Translations under genes and position numbers: made by a program | Shown: piece by piece, positions 24,564 through 33,360 of the stretch | How the letters are laid out: each line of letters starts with the position of its first letter | Position numbering within the stretch: the stretch's first letter is position 1 | NCBI GenBank assembly: GCA_029262375.1 | Contig: JAJCZM010000014.1 | Span: 1 to 62,369, forward strand | Direction: 5' to 3' | Source of the DNA: Deltaproteobacteria bacterium | GTDB taxonomy: Bacteria > Desulfobacterota > Binatia > UBA1149 > SPBQ01 | DNA: 62,369 bases | Notes under the pieces: generated by a model | What the model saw: only the letters and a program-made list of their open reading frames with translations | Database searches by the model: none | Told to the model about the DNA's origin: nothing

Positions 24564-27500
24564 TCAGTCGCTTTTTGCCTTGTACTGTTCCGGGTCGTTC
24601 TTCAGTGATGTCGAGAAAGTCGCGCTCCAGCACTCATGACGTACTCCCTCATCTACGTGCAGTTGCGCAGTGACCGCACCCGTCAACGGAAGCATCGGCA
24701 GCACGAGACCCGCGCCCTTACCTTTCACCTGCAGTTTTGCCTTTCCGGTGTCGCCCGCGCGCAGCTGCAGCTGTTGTACGCCTCCGGCCGAACCGGCCTT
24801 GTCCTTGTACTTGAAACCCTTGCCGGGCTGCTCCCTCCAACATGCCTTGCCGCTGCAGGTGCCGCCGGGGGGGACACCTGCGCGCAGAAGTGCATCACCG
24901 GCGCCCGATGAATCGTATACACAGACGGAGTAAACCGGGTCCGACACGAGCGGGTCTCCGATATCGGCGAGCGTGGTCATCGCACCCTTTCCCCACTTGA
25001 ACTTGAGCGCACGCTTGTCGGCCGGTCCCTTGTCCTTGATATGCAGTTGCGCCTTGCTGGCGGCGGGCGCCTTACAACTGACCAGCGGAGATGCCGGACA
25101 GGCGGCCGGGCTTGGGTCGCAGGCCGTATCGCCGAGCCCGTCGGCATCAACGTCGGTCTGGGTTGCGTTCGTCTGTTCTACACAGCTATCGAAGTCATCG
25201 AAGATACCGTCTTCATCCGCGTCACCGGCGACCAGAACGACGACCTCGTCGTTCACGACACCGTCCTCGTTGATGTCGAGGCCGATCTCGCTCTCCTTGG
25301 CTTCCGCGAGAAGAAGCGTCCCTTCGAGAATCGTTTCTGGGAACGGCGGTAGTTTCGGCTCGACTGCCGACGGCATCGTGGCGTCGTCGACGGCGGTATC
25401 GACAACCTGATTGCTCGCACTCGGGAAGTTGAAGACCGTCAACACGATATCGATGCTGTCACCGTCACCGTTCAGGTCGGCGGCCTGCTCGACCTCGTCG
25501 GTGAGGAACGAAACTGTCTGACCGCGTACTTTGTAGGGGGTACCCAGTTCGCAGCCCGGCAACTCACACGGAATAGCCGCGCGGCCTGTGTTGATGAGCG
25601 TGTCGGAAGCAATGTCGTAGACGAACATCACGCTGTCTTGCGTATCTCCGTCGCCGTTGAGAACGATGCCGGCGCCGAACTCAGCCTCCGGCGAGCGAAA
25701 CGCAACCAAGCTGCCGACGACCACGAACTCATCGGCCGCCCATCCGAGTTCCGTGATCACGCCCGACGGTTCGTCATAAACGCGAATGACGCGATCCTGA
25801 GCGTCCAGATCGCCGTTGAGGTCGCTGAAGCCGTCGTTCGCTTCGGGCGTGATCACGACCACCGCGTCACCGCTGACACCGATCTGATCGACGGCAATAG
25901 ACGTGTTCGTCGGCGTTCCCGGCGCAGACGCATCGACGACCGCCAACACGTGATCCTTGACGTCGCCGTCGGCGTTTCGATCGAGGCCGGCTTCGTTCGC
26001 TTCCGGTACGGCAATGGCGATCAAATTCGCGCCCAGGTCGCCGCGGATTGCTGCGACGTTCAATGAAGTCAGTACATCGGCGCCGGTCGATACGTCGAGC
26101 AGTTGCGCGACGTCATCGAGATTGTCGCCGTCGAAGTTGAGATCCACCCCAGCCCCCGTCTCCGGCGTCAGAACCAGAGCGCGATCGGCCAAAGTCGCAA
26201 CGGCATTGGTCGGCGGCTCGGTGGCTCGCAGTACGCCGGTGGCTGTTTCAATGGATTGCAGAACGGAGTCGGTACGAAGGGTTGCGATCTGTTGGAACAT
26301 CGGCCCTACGACGGCCCCCGCCCCAACATACAGATGGCGATCATCATCGGTCGCCGCCGGTTGGGCCGTCGGCACGAACGCGGCCAAATCCGTTGGCCGA
26401 TCGACGACCTCCAGCGGCACCAGGGCCCCGATCGTCGGCGTACGGCGGAATATCGCCACATGTTCGGTATCGACTACGTAGAAATATCGACCGTTGCGGC
26501 TGACGACCAACCGATTGCCCTCGGCGAATCGTGGGTCGTCGACCGCAGACGGTACGAACGCACCCCCTGCGTAGTTGATGACACCACTCCCGATGAGATA
26601 CGTCACGCCGTCAGGCGCCATCAGGGCCGCGTCTATGCCTGTCGGAAATCCCGATCCCGAGCAGTTGATGCTGCCTCCCAAACTCGGGCCGGTAATGGCG
26701 GTTCCGCAGGTGCGTACATCTCCAGGCGTATCGGTCGCTGCAAACAACGTCGTTCCGGTTGTGTCGACGTAGATGTCCGTAGGGATTGCGCCGCCGGTAA
26801 CGGACGTTGCGAACGGAAGACCCGCAAGGCTCGCATCGTACGAGAGAAAAGACGGAGTCGGCGAGGCCGGCAGCTCCGTGTAAGCACTGTCGAACAGGTA
26901 GACCCGCCCGCTCGCCGGGTTGATGCCGATCGCCGTTGCGCTAGTAACCCCAACTCCGTTGCTCACCGCGAACGCGAGCGCTCCGGTTACGGGATTGCGA
27001 CTGTATTGCGTAACGATGAACGCTTGCAGCGCGTAGACGCTCAGCCCATCCGACGACAGCGCGATGTGCGACGCTTTACCGCCGCTCAAGAGGGGCCCGG
27101 CGGCCGAGAACGCCAGATCACCGGTGCTTGAATTGCGATCGTAAATATCGATGGCGCTGCTACTCGGGCCCGCCGTCCTCAGCGCATAGACGTGCGCACC
27201 GTCGGGACTTATCTCGAGATCGACGGCATCGCCTGCAACGCGGTTACCGATCGCACCAGGACTGCGCACGAACAGCGTGTTGTCGGAAGCGACCACGTTG
27301 GTCCCGTCAATGAGCGGCGCAGTCGACGCCGCGACGGTCGAGGTCAGGCCCAACTCGCCGCCGGTGCGGTCGAAGATGCGCACGATGCCGTCTTCGACGT
27401 CGCCGTCGAAGTTGAGGTCGGTGGAATTCTGATCGACCTCGGATTCTAGAAACGCGATTACGTCGTCGCTGGTGGCGAGCGCCGGCAACGCAAAACCCGA

Positions 27501-28691
27501 TGGCGCTTGAACGCGCTTGACAGCCTTGTGCGTGCTGGTCGCGGTACCGTCGTCGGAACTGGCGACTTGCACCACGAAGTCGTCGAGATCGGCGTCGCCC
27601 GATCCGGCATTGAGGTTGGTCGTTTCGCGTAGCTCCTCGCGCACGTAGCCGACACTCGCGCTGGACGACCGCAAGCTTGTCAGCGGTACGGGATCGTTGG
27701 TGCCGGCGCTCAGTGCCGAAAGCAGGATCACGCCCTTTCCTGCCGTCAGCCGATCGGTGAAGTCGTGGATGTCGGTACCATCGTCGTCATCGATGCGCGC
27801 GACACGCAGCACCGATTCAACGGCGTCGGCGGTTCCGAACAATCCGCCTGTCGATGTCACGCGGAGAAGCGGCGGCAGAGGTCGACCATCGAGCGTGAAC
27901 GACCGTACGAAACGCGAGGGGTCTGTCTTCGCGGCCAAGACGTCGGGCAACGTATTCGGATCGAGTGCGCCCAGCGCGGGGACATCGGCTTGGCCATCGA
28001 GAAAGATGGCTACCGGCGAACCGGGTGTTTCCGCCAGCACCGTTTTCACGCCGCCGCCCCAATAGTCGAACGGAACCAAAAGATTATTGCCGCCGTCTAC
28101 TGTCGCAAAGATCTCGGTAAGCGTGCCGGTCACGACATCGGCAAACACATTGGCCGGCGGCAAAACAGTGAGCTTTTCGAACACTTGCTCCGCACGACGG
28201 TCGCAACCCGTCGTGGGCAGGAACAGCTCGGCGATCTCGGCGACGACCGCCGCGCCCGCATCTCGTACGAAAATACGCGCCGGACCGGCCAGTCCGTTCG
28301 GAGGAAGCAGCAGTGTCGTATCAGGAGTTTCGAAGCTGAGTTCGGCGCATCTGCCGCCTGGGAGCGAACAATCGCTTACGACTATCGTGCCGGGATCGAT
28401 CGGTACGTCGGTTGCACCGGCCCCCGTCGGTGGTTCGAATCGTAACGTTACCGCGTTGAGCATCGGTGCGGCTTCGAAACCGGCGGAACCGTCACACACA
28501 GGATTGACGCGTAGCGAGGTCGATCGGCCCGCCACGGTGAGAGGATCGACGATACTTCCCATCACCGATGGGAAAGTCTTCTTGGCTACCGGAATGAGGT
28601 TGCACGCGCCGAAAACGTCGTCATGCACAAGCAGACCCAAAGCGAGTGCACACGGAAAAACCGACAACACGACAGGGTTTCGTAGAGTCAT
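24564..28691 (-). CDS. Giant secreted repeat protein, paralog of the one at 254-5212
   Basis: This 1375-residue exported protein has signal peptide MTLRNPVVLSVFPCALALGL, cleavage near VFGA, and an AAGGGGG ribosome site. The mature start CNLIPVAKKTFPSVMGSIVD matches the paralog's CNLIPGTAKSFDAALGATNR. It has about eight copies of the Asp-rich unit (for example VAFRSPEAEFGAGIVLNGDG followed by DTQDSVMFVYD). A lactonase-like beta-propeller sits in the middle, about 470-790 (DLEISPDGAHVYALR, IALSSDGLSVYALQ), where the paralog has PD40 repeats. A TSP3-like stretch (DEDGIFDDFDSC) at about 1157-1198 and the ~175-residue C-terminal domain ending in KAKSD follow. Function unknown; probably Ca-stabilised and extracellular. 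Confidence 0.85.
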   Translation of the reverse strand: MTLRNPVVLSVFPCALALGLLVHDDVFGACNLIPVAKKTFPSVMGSIVDPLTVAGRSTSLRVNPVCDGSAGFEAAPMLNAVTLRFEPPTGAGATDVPIDPGTIVVSDCSLPGGRCAELSFETPDTTLLLPPNGLAGPARIFVRDAGAAVVAEIAELFLPTTGCDRRAEQVFEKLTVLPPANVFADVVTGTLTEIFATVDGGNNLLVPFDYWGGGVKTVLAETPGSPVAIFLDGQADVPALGALDPNTLPDVLAAKTDPSRFVRSFTLDGRPLPPLLRVTSTGGLFGTADAVESVLRVARIDDDDGTDIHDFTDRLTAGKGVILLSALSAGTNDPVPLTSLRSSSASVGYVREELRETTNLNAGSGDADLDDFVVQVASSDDGTATSTHKAVKRVQAPSGFALPALATSDDVIAFLESEVDQNSTDLNFDGDVEDGIVRIFDRTGGELGLTSTVAASTAPLIDGTNVVASDNTLFVRSPGAIGNRVAGDAVDLEISPDGAHVYALRTAGPSSSAIDIYDRNSSTGDLAFSAAGPLLSGGKASHIALSSDGLSVYALQAFIVTQYSRNPVTGALAFAVSNGVGVTSATAIGINPASGRVYLFDSAYTELPASPTPSFLSYDASLAGLPFATSVTGGAIPTDIYVDTTGTTLFAATDTPGDVRTCGTAITGPSLGGSINCSGSGFPTGIDAALMAPDGVTYLIGSGVINYAGGAFVPSAVDDPRFAEGNRLVVSRNGRYFYVVDTEHVAIFRRTPTIGALVPLEVVDRPTDLAAFVPTAQPAATDDDRHLYVGAGAVVGPMFQQIATLRTDSVLQSIETATGVLRATEPPTNAVATLADRALVLTPETGAGVDLNFDGDNLDDVAQLLDVSTGADVLTSLNVAAIRGDLGANLIAIAVPEANEAGLDRNADGDVKDHVLAVVDASAPGTPTNTSIAVDQIGVSGDAVVVITPEANDGFSDLNGDLDAQDRVIRVYDEPSGVITELGWAADEFVVVGSLVAFRSPEAEFGAGIVLNGDGDTQDSVMFVYDIASDTLINTGRAAIPCELPGCELGTPYKVRGQTVSFLTDEVEQAADLNGDGDSIDIVLTVFNFPSASNQVVDTAVDDATMPSAVEPKLPPFPETILEGTLLLAEAKESEIGLDINEDGVVNDEVVVLVAGDADEDGIFDDFDSCVEQTNATQTDVDADGLGDTACDPSPAACPASPLVSCKAPAASKAQLHIKDKGPADKRALKFKWGKGAMTTLADIGDPLVSDPVYSVCVYDSSGAGDALLRAGVPPGGTCSGKACWREQPGKGFKYKDKAGSAGGVQQLQLRAGDTGKAKLQVKGKGAGLVLPMLPLTGAVTAQLHVDEGVRHECWSATFSTSLKNDPEQYKAKSD

Positions 28692-29112
28692 GACGTTCCC
28701 CCTTGCCAGGTGATGGAACCCCAGTGTTACCCTGGTTCAGATTTGTAAAACAAGGTCGGGAATTCCCTAGTGCGGATGAGCGGCGAGGCTAGGACTGCGG
28801 CGATCTTGTCCAGATGGGGGGCCAGCGAGGACCTGCGCTCGCGGATCTTTGTGCCGCGGCCTACGGGACCGACGGGTTTTCCAATGCAGGCAGGCTGCGA
28901 TGTATTTCTGGATTGCGACCTTATCCGCTCCCGCGCTTCTCTAGAAAGCGCGGTGGTTGCCCGGCCTGAGACCTTTCTGATTCCTCCTAGACAAGCCTCC
29001 GTCCTGCGGATTACAAACTGAATGTCTCACATAATAGTGACTGCCACGCGCGGATACGCCGTACGTGGAGGTAGTGCTCAGTTCTGATCCGGCGGAGGGG
29101 GAGGGACAGACC
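28692..29112. other. 421-base divergent intergenic region
   Basis: It must carry the promoters of the minus-strand gene starting at 28691 and the plus-strand pair starting at 29113. An 83-codon frame at 28770-29021 has no family features and I do not call it. A hairpin CCGCGCTT / AAGCGCGG with a 7-base loop lies at 28931-28953. Strong ribosome-site purines (GGAGGGGGAGGGAC) precede the gene at 29113. Confidence 0.5.
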
Positions 29113-30165
29113 ATGTCCATAATCACGTTTGTTAAGTGTCGGTGTCTGATTGCGCCGACAGCAGCGATCGCTCTAGCGTTGTTCGCCGCACCGGCGTCGG
29201 CGCAAGTTCTCTGTGGCGATGTCATCACTGGTTTCGGAACGATGATGGCCGACATCGTCGGCTGCGCCATCAATCCGGCCGTAACCGTAGACGGCGGCAC
29301 GCTGCATATGGACGGCTATTCCATCAGCAACTGTGCCGGCGTTGACGGCGTGCACTTGATCGGCAATACGGCTCGTATCGAAGAAGGCGTCGTTTCGGGC
29401 TGCCAGGACGGAGTTCTGGTCGCCGGAAACGGCAATCATCGAATCGAGTATGTTCGAGTCGAGGACAATATTGGCACCGGCTTTCGCGTTACGACGTCCG
29501 GCAATCGCTTCGAGTACGTGAGCACGAAGGGCAACCAAGCGGGTTGGAATATCGACATCGGTGCCGACAGCAACGACATCAAGTATTCGATTTCGTTCGA
29601 GGACCTGAGCCCGGCGTACGTCGGCGGTGACGCCAACGATTTTCGCGAAAGCATGCTCGCCGAGGGTCCAACAGGCCTTCAGATCGACGGGGACAACAAC
29701 GAATTGCGAGATTGCGCTCTCGTCGACGCGCCCGCGATGATCGCCGGCGATTCCAACGATTTCAAGTGGGTGATGTCGATTGGTGACGGGACTGCGACCG
29801 GGTTCGACATTTCCGGCGCCACGAACGACCTCGAACGATCCCGCATGGTGAATCACGACAAGGCGATCGTCATGTCCGGCCTGTCGAACGACGTGGACCG
29901 GATGACTATAACCGACAGCAATACCACGGGCGTTCAGATCGACGGGAACAGCAACGAGGCGGACCGCAGCTTCATCGCCGCGGGCACAATCTCGCCCGGC
30001 GTGTTCGGAGTCGATGCGACCAGCGGCAGCATGTTCAACAGCGTAGAGTACAATACGATTATTGGTCACTCGGCGGCTGATCTGAGCGACGCCGATCCGA
30101 CCTGCCTCAACAACACCTGGCAAAACAACGTCGAGGGCTCCAAGAGCCCTGCGTGCCTGAACTAG
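29113..30165 (+). CDS. Secreted right-handed parallel beta-helix protein, tandem paralog 1
   Basis: This 350-residue protein has a signal peptide (LIAPTAAIALALFAAPASA). The mature part is a run of short repeats of about 22 residues with Asn/Asp turns (GNTARIEEGVVSGCQDG, GNHRIEYVRVEDNIGTGFRV, SGNRFEYVSTKGNQAGWNI, DSNDIKYSISFEDLS), the pattern of PbH1/NosD-like beta-helices. A pectate-lyase-like fold is likely, but no catalytic Asp pair or Arg of a known lyase is recognisable. It ends with a conserved tail CLNNTWQNNVEGSKSPACLN. I chose ATG 29113 for the purine-rich site just before it. Twelve bases separate it from its paralog. Confidence 0.8.
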   Translation: MSIITFVKCRCLIAPTAAIALALFAAPASAQVLCGDVITGFGTMMADIVGCAINPAVTVDGGTLHMDGYSISNCAGVDGVHLIGNTARIEEGVVSGCQDGVLVAGNGNHRIEYVRVEDNIGTGFRVTTSGNRFEYVSTKGNQAGWNIDIGADSNDIKYSISFEDLSPAYVGGDANDFRESMLAEGPTGLQIDGDNNELRDCALVDAPAMIAGDSNDFKWVMSIGDGTATGFDISGATNDLERSRMVNHDKAIVMSGLSNDVDRMTITDSNTTGVQIDGNSNEADRSFIAAGTISPGVFGVDATSGSMFNSVEYNTIIGHSAADLSDADPTCLNNTWQNNVEGSKSPACLN

Positions 30166-30177
30166 GGGGGCAGGGTC

Positions 30178-31242
30178 ATGCAAGTACGAACTCTGGCAAC
30201 TCGCAGTTTGGCAACAATACTTCTATCGGTGGTCTTCGTATCTTCGGCGCTCACGACTCGCGCGCACGCGCAGGTTAATTGCGGTGACATCATCGTCGCA
30301 GCCGCGACGATGCTTTCGAACCTCACCGCCTGCCCGGGAAATCCCGCCGTCACGGTTGACGGCGGCACACTGGACATGAACGGCTTCGCGATAATCGGCT
30401 GCGTCGCCGGTGACGGTATCCATGTGATAGGCAACAACGCCCGCGTCGACAACGGGCGAGTAGAAGGCTGCATCGACGGTATCTCGCTGGCCGGAGGCGG
30501 GGGCCATCGCATCGAGAATGTGCGCTCTGAGATAAACGCCGCTTCAGGCTTCCGGTTCGTTTCGTCGAACAATCGGATCGAGTACACAAGCTCGGCCGGG
30601 AACGCCATCGGTTGGAGACTGATGGTGGGTGCAAACAACAACGACGTGCGCTACTCGACGGCTTTCGGCAACACGATCGGCGCGGTGGTCGGCGGCAACC
30701 GCAGCGATTTCCGCGAATCAACGGCCGCCGATAACGCCGGCGGTATGCAGATCATGGGCAACCGGACCCAGCTACGCGACTTCACTCTGGCGCGAACGCC
30801 GGTCACCTCGCCGGGAGATCGAGGCAAGTACAAATACGTGTTCTCCGTGGGCAACGGCGTCGCGTCCAGCATCGGATTCGAGTTCATTGGGAATCGTAAC
30901 CGTCTGGAACGCTCTCGTGTGGCTGGTCATGGTACGGCAGTAAAGATCGGCGGTAACGACAATAGAGTAAGGCTATCGACGATCGTCGATAGCCTGGTCA
31001 CAGGTGTGTCCATCGGAGGCATGAACAACCGGGTCGACCGCAACATGGTAGCGGGCGACGGAAGCGGTACGAGCGGAGCGGTCGGGATCGAGGCGATCGT
31101 GGGCTCGATGATGAACCGGATCGATCGCAACGCCGTGCTCAACCATACGGTCAACGATCTGCAAGACGCCGATCCGATCTGCGCCAACAACCTGTGGCAG
31201 AACAACATCGAGAAGCTCAAGACACCGACCTGCCTCAACTGA
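30178..31242 (+). CDS. Secreted right-handed parallel beta-helix protein, tandem paralog 2
   Basis: This 354-residue paralog of the preceding gene has a signal peptide (SLATILLSVVFVSSALTTRA), then QVNCGDIIVAAATMLSNLTA and NPAVTVDGGTLDMNGFAI, close to the other protein's CGDVITGFGTMMADIVGCAI and NPAVTVDGGTLHMDGYSI. The beta-helix turns follow the same register (NNARVDNGRVEGCIDG, GHRIENVRSEINAASGFRF, NNRIEYTSSAGN). The tail NLWQNNIEKLKTPTCLN matches. Two Cys near the start and two at the end are shared, so cap disulfides are plausible. Probably co-transcribed with the first copy. Confidence 0.8.
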   Translation: MQVRTLATRSLATILLSVVFVSSALTTRAHAQVNCGDIIVAAATMLSNLTACPGNPAVTVDGGTLDMNGFAIIGCVAGDGIHVIGNNARVDNGRVEGCIDGISLAGGGGHRIENVRSEINAASGFRFVSSNNRIEYTSSAGNAIGWRLMVGANNNDVRYSTAFGNTIGAVVGGNRSDFRESTAADNAGGMQIMGNRTQLRDFTLARTPVTSPGDRGKYKYVFSVGNGVASSIGFEFIGNRNRLERSRVAGHGTAVKIGGNDNRVRLSTIVDSLVTGVSIGGMNNRVDRNMVAGDGSGTSGAVGIEAIVGSMMNRIDRNAVLNHTVNDLQDADPICANNLWQNNIEKLKTPTCLN

Positions 31243-31380
31243 TACTTCCGCGCGGCATTGTCACGTTGCCACCAAGAGGGTAACGCAAGCCACGAGATGT
31301 GGTGGGAATCGATGCCGCCGAGCACTGCGCGTAGCGGTCATTCGAGGCGCGAGTTCGTTGACGCAGTGAAATGGTCCGCC

Positions 31381-31450
31381 AGGGCACCGCACGGCTCAGC
31401 CGTCGATACGCAACCGCCCCACCCCGTCGGCACGCGCATCAAGCCGCCGG
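31381..31450 (+). repeat. Interspersed repeat, copy E (left half only)
   Basis: It starts AGGGCACCGCACGGCTCAGC, then CGTCGATACGCAACCGCCCC, as in copy C (GATACGCAACCGCCCC), and continues to GCGCATCAAGCCGCCGG where the match ends. The right half with the CGCGA hairpin is absent. The last bases overlap the 3' end of the tag gene on the opposite strand and provide its TGA stop. The preceding bases 31243-31380 show no gene. Confidence 0.8.
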
Positions 31451-32059
31451 GGGGCGTCGCGGCGGCCTAAATCGCTCGCGCGCTTTCTCGATCGAGGCGC
31501 GCGCGAAGCAGCCGGGTAGATGGTCGTTGACGAGACCCATCGCCTGCATGAAGGCGTAGGCGGTGGTGGGCCCAACGAAACTCCACCCGCGCCGTTTGAG
31601 TTCCTTGCTCAGCGCAGTCGATTCGTCGGTTTTTGCCGGGACACCGTCGTACACACGTGGCGGCTCGTATTCCCAGAAGAATGCGGCGAGGCTGCCGTAC
31701 TCCTCGGTGAGTTCGATGGCGCGGCGCGCATTGTTGATCGTCGATTCGATCTTGCCGCGATGGCGGACGATACCGGCGTCGCCCAACAGCCGCTCCACGC
31801 TGCGCGTGTTGAAGCGAGCGACCTTCTCGATATCGAACTGCGAGAAGGCGCGGCGGAAGTTTTCGCGCTTGCGCAGGATCGTGATCCAGCTGAGTCCCGC
31901 CTGAAATCCTTCTAAACAGATTTTCTCGAAGAGCCGCACATCGTCGGCCATCGGCAATGCCCATTCGACATCGTGGTACGCCACGTAGTCGTCGGCGTCA
32001 CCGCACCACCAACAACGCGTGACATCGTTTTCGTCAGTGATCAGTCGGGGTCCGGACAT
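31439..32059 (-). CDS. tag: DNA-3-methyladenine glycosylase I
   Basis: This 206-residue base-excision repair glycosylase removes 3-methyladenine. Tag features present are the N-terminal RCWWCGDADDYVAYHDVEWA (zinc-site Cys and His, and the YHDxEWG-like motif), LFEKICLEGFQAGLSWITIL with the Glu and Trp of the pocket, NARSV-like helix SVERLLGDAGIVRHRGKIES, and FVGPTTAYAFMQAMGLVNDH with the final zinc-site His and Cys (GCF). I chose ATG 32059; the frame extends 23 codons with no family match. The last few residues (PPAA) and the stop lie in repeat copy E. Confidence 0.92.
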   Translation of the reverse strand: MSGPRLITDENDVTRCWWCGDADDYVAYHDVEWALPMADDVRLFEKICLEGFQAGLSWITILRKRENFRRAFSQFDIEKVARFNTRSVERLLGDAGIVRHRGKIESTINNARRAIELTEEYGSLAAFFWEYEPPRVYDGVPAKTDESTALSKELKRRGWSFVGPTTAYAFMQAMGLVNDHLPGCFARASIEKARERFRPPRRPPAA

Positions 32060-32154
32060 CGCGTCGCAGGAATAGCCAAAACGGCGCAGCAATGCACCGA
32101 GCGCGGCACCGAGCGCGCATGGAAACACCGGCGATCGTCGCGTAGAGTCTGCTT

Positions 32155-33360
32155 ATGTCAACGCCCGTTGATTTCGCGCTCGATCCGCTCGTGGGCGCGC
32201 GCCTGCACGAAGCGTTGGCCGCACTGCGTCGCGAGGGCGAAATCGTGCCGGCACGCTATCTCGAAATGGATGCGTGGGTGATCACCACCTACGACGCGCT
32301 CGACGCGGCCTTTCGCGATACCGAAAGCTTTCCGCCGCATCTCATGTACCAACAAGCCATCGAGCCGGTGTTCGGCGTCACCTTTCTGTCGATGGACGAG
32401 CCCGATCATCTGACCTATCGCCGGCTGGCAATGCCCGCGTTCCGGTCGCGCGCGATTGAAAGATTTTCGACCCAAGGACTCGCCGCGCTCGCGCACGAGT
32501 TGATCGACGCAATCGACCCGGCACAGCCGTTCGATTTGATTTCGGGTTTCGCCGAACGATTCCCGTACTTGGTCATCTCGCGAATGCTCGGCGTCCCTCG
32601 TGACATGGAAGATAAATTTCACCGATGGTCTACCGAGATCCTCGCGTTCAGCCACGACCACGCACGGGCGCGCACGAGTGCCGCAGCGCTTAGCGAGTAT
32701 CTGCAACCGGTGATTGCCGAGCGACGCGCGCATCCGTGCGACGACATCATCAGCGAGCTGGTCGCGGCCGAAGTCGATGGACGACGTTTGACCGACGAAG
32801 AAGTCCTCTCGCACATCCGCATGCTCTTTCCGACGGGCGGCGAAACAACACACAGCTCGATCGGCAACACGCTCTACGCACTACTTTCCGACCCGCAGCG
32901 CTGGGACCGGATCGTCGCAGAGCCCGAGCGCATCGGCGCAACCGTCGATGAGGGCTTTCGCTGGGAAACGCCCGTCGCCGTGTTACCTCGCCTGTCGGCC
33001 CACCACGCGACGACCTTCAGGGGCGTGCGGTTGCCCGCCGATTCATGGGTGCTCTTCGCTGCAGCCGCAGCCAACCACGACCCGGATGTCTACGCCGATC
33101 CCGATACGTTCGACATGGCGCGCTTCGCGACTCCGATTGGTGCGCGACCGGCTGACGGGGCACCACCACGACCGATCGAGCCGCTTAGCTTCGGTCGAGG
33201 CCCGAAGAGCTGCCCCGGCATACATCTCGCGCGTAAGAACATGTGTGTAGCATTCGAAGCGCTCGCACAGAGATTTCCACAATTGCAGTTGCTCGACGCC
33301 ACCGCACCAACCGGCACGGCTCCGCGGAGCGTCGCCTCACTCGTGGTCCGAGCGATATGA
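32155..33360 (+). CDS. Cytochrome P450
   Basis: This 401-residue soluble bacterial P450 has the I-helix segment MLFPTGGETTHSSIGNTLYA (Gly-Gly-Glu-Thr-Thr instead of the usual AGxET), the K-helix ExxR as EGFRWETPV, and the heme-binding loop LSFGRGPKSCPGIHLAR with the Cys ligand. It needs ferredoxin and a reductase, which are not adjacent. Substrate unknown; the surrounding genes (ADH, epimerase, thioesterase, PhyH) suggest lipid or terpenoid-type substrates, which is inference. Its TGA overlaps the ATG of the next gene (ATGA), so the two are translated together. Confidence 0.93.
   Translation: MSTPVDFALDPLVGARLHEALAALRREGEIVPARYLEMDAWVITTYDALDAAFRDTESFPPHLMYQQAIEPVFGVTFLSMDEPDHLTYRRLAMPAFRSRAIERFSTQGLAALAHELIDAIDPAQPFDLISGFAERFPYLVISRMLGVPRDMEDKFHRWSTEILAFSHDHARARTSAAALSEYLQPVIAERRAHPCDDIISELVAAEVDGRRLTDEEVLSHIRMLFPTGGETTHSSIGNTLYALLSDPQRWDRIVAEPERIGATVDEGFRWETPVAVLPRLSAHHATTFRGVRLPADSWVLFAAAAANHDPDVYADPDTFDMARFATPIGARPADGAPPRPIEPLSFGRGPKSCPGIHLARKNMCVAFEALAQRFPQLQLLDATAPTGTAPRSVASLVVRAI

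Noticed and set aside
28770..29021. An 83-codon ORF in the divergent intergenic region
   Set aside because: It has no ribosome site and no recognisable domain, and it covers the region where two divergent promoters must be.
1..31450. The interspersed repeat as integron attC sites between toxin-antitoxin cassettes
   Set aside because: No GTTRRRY/RYYYAAC core sites are present at consistent positions, no integrase is in the window, and genes between copies are on both strands.
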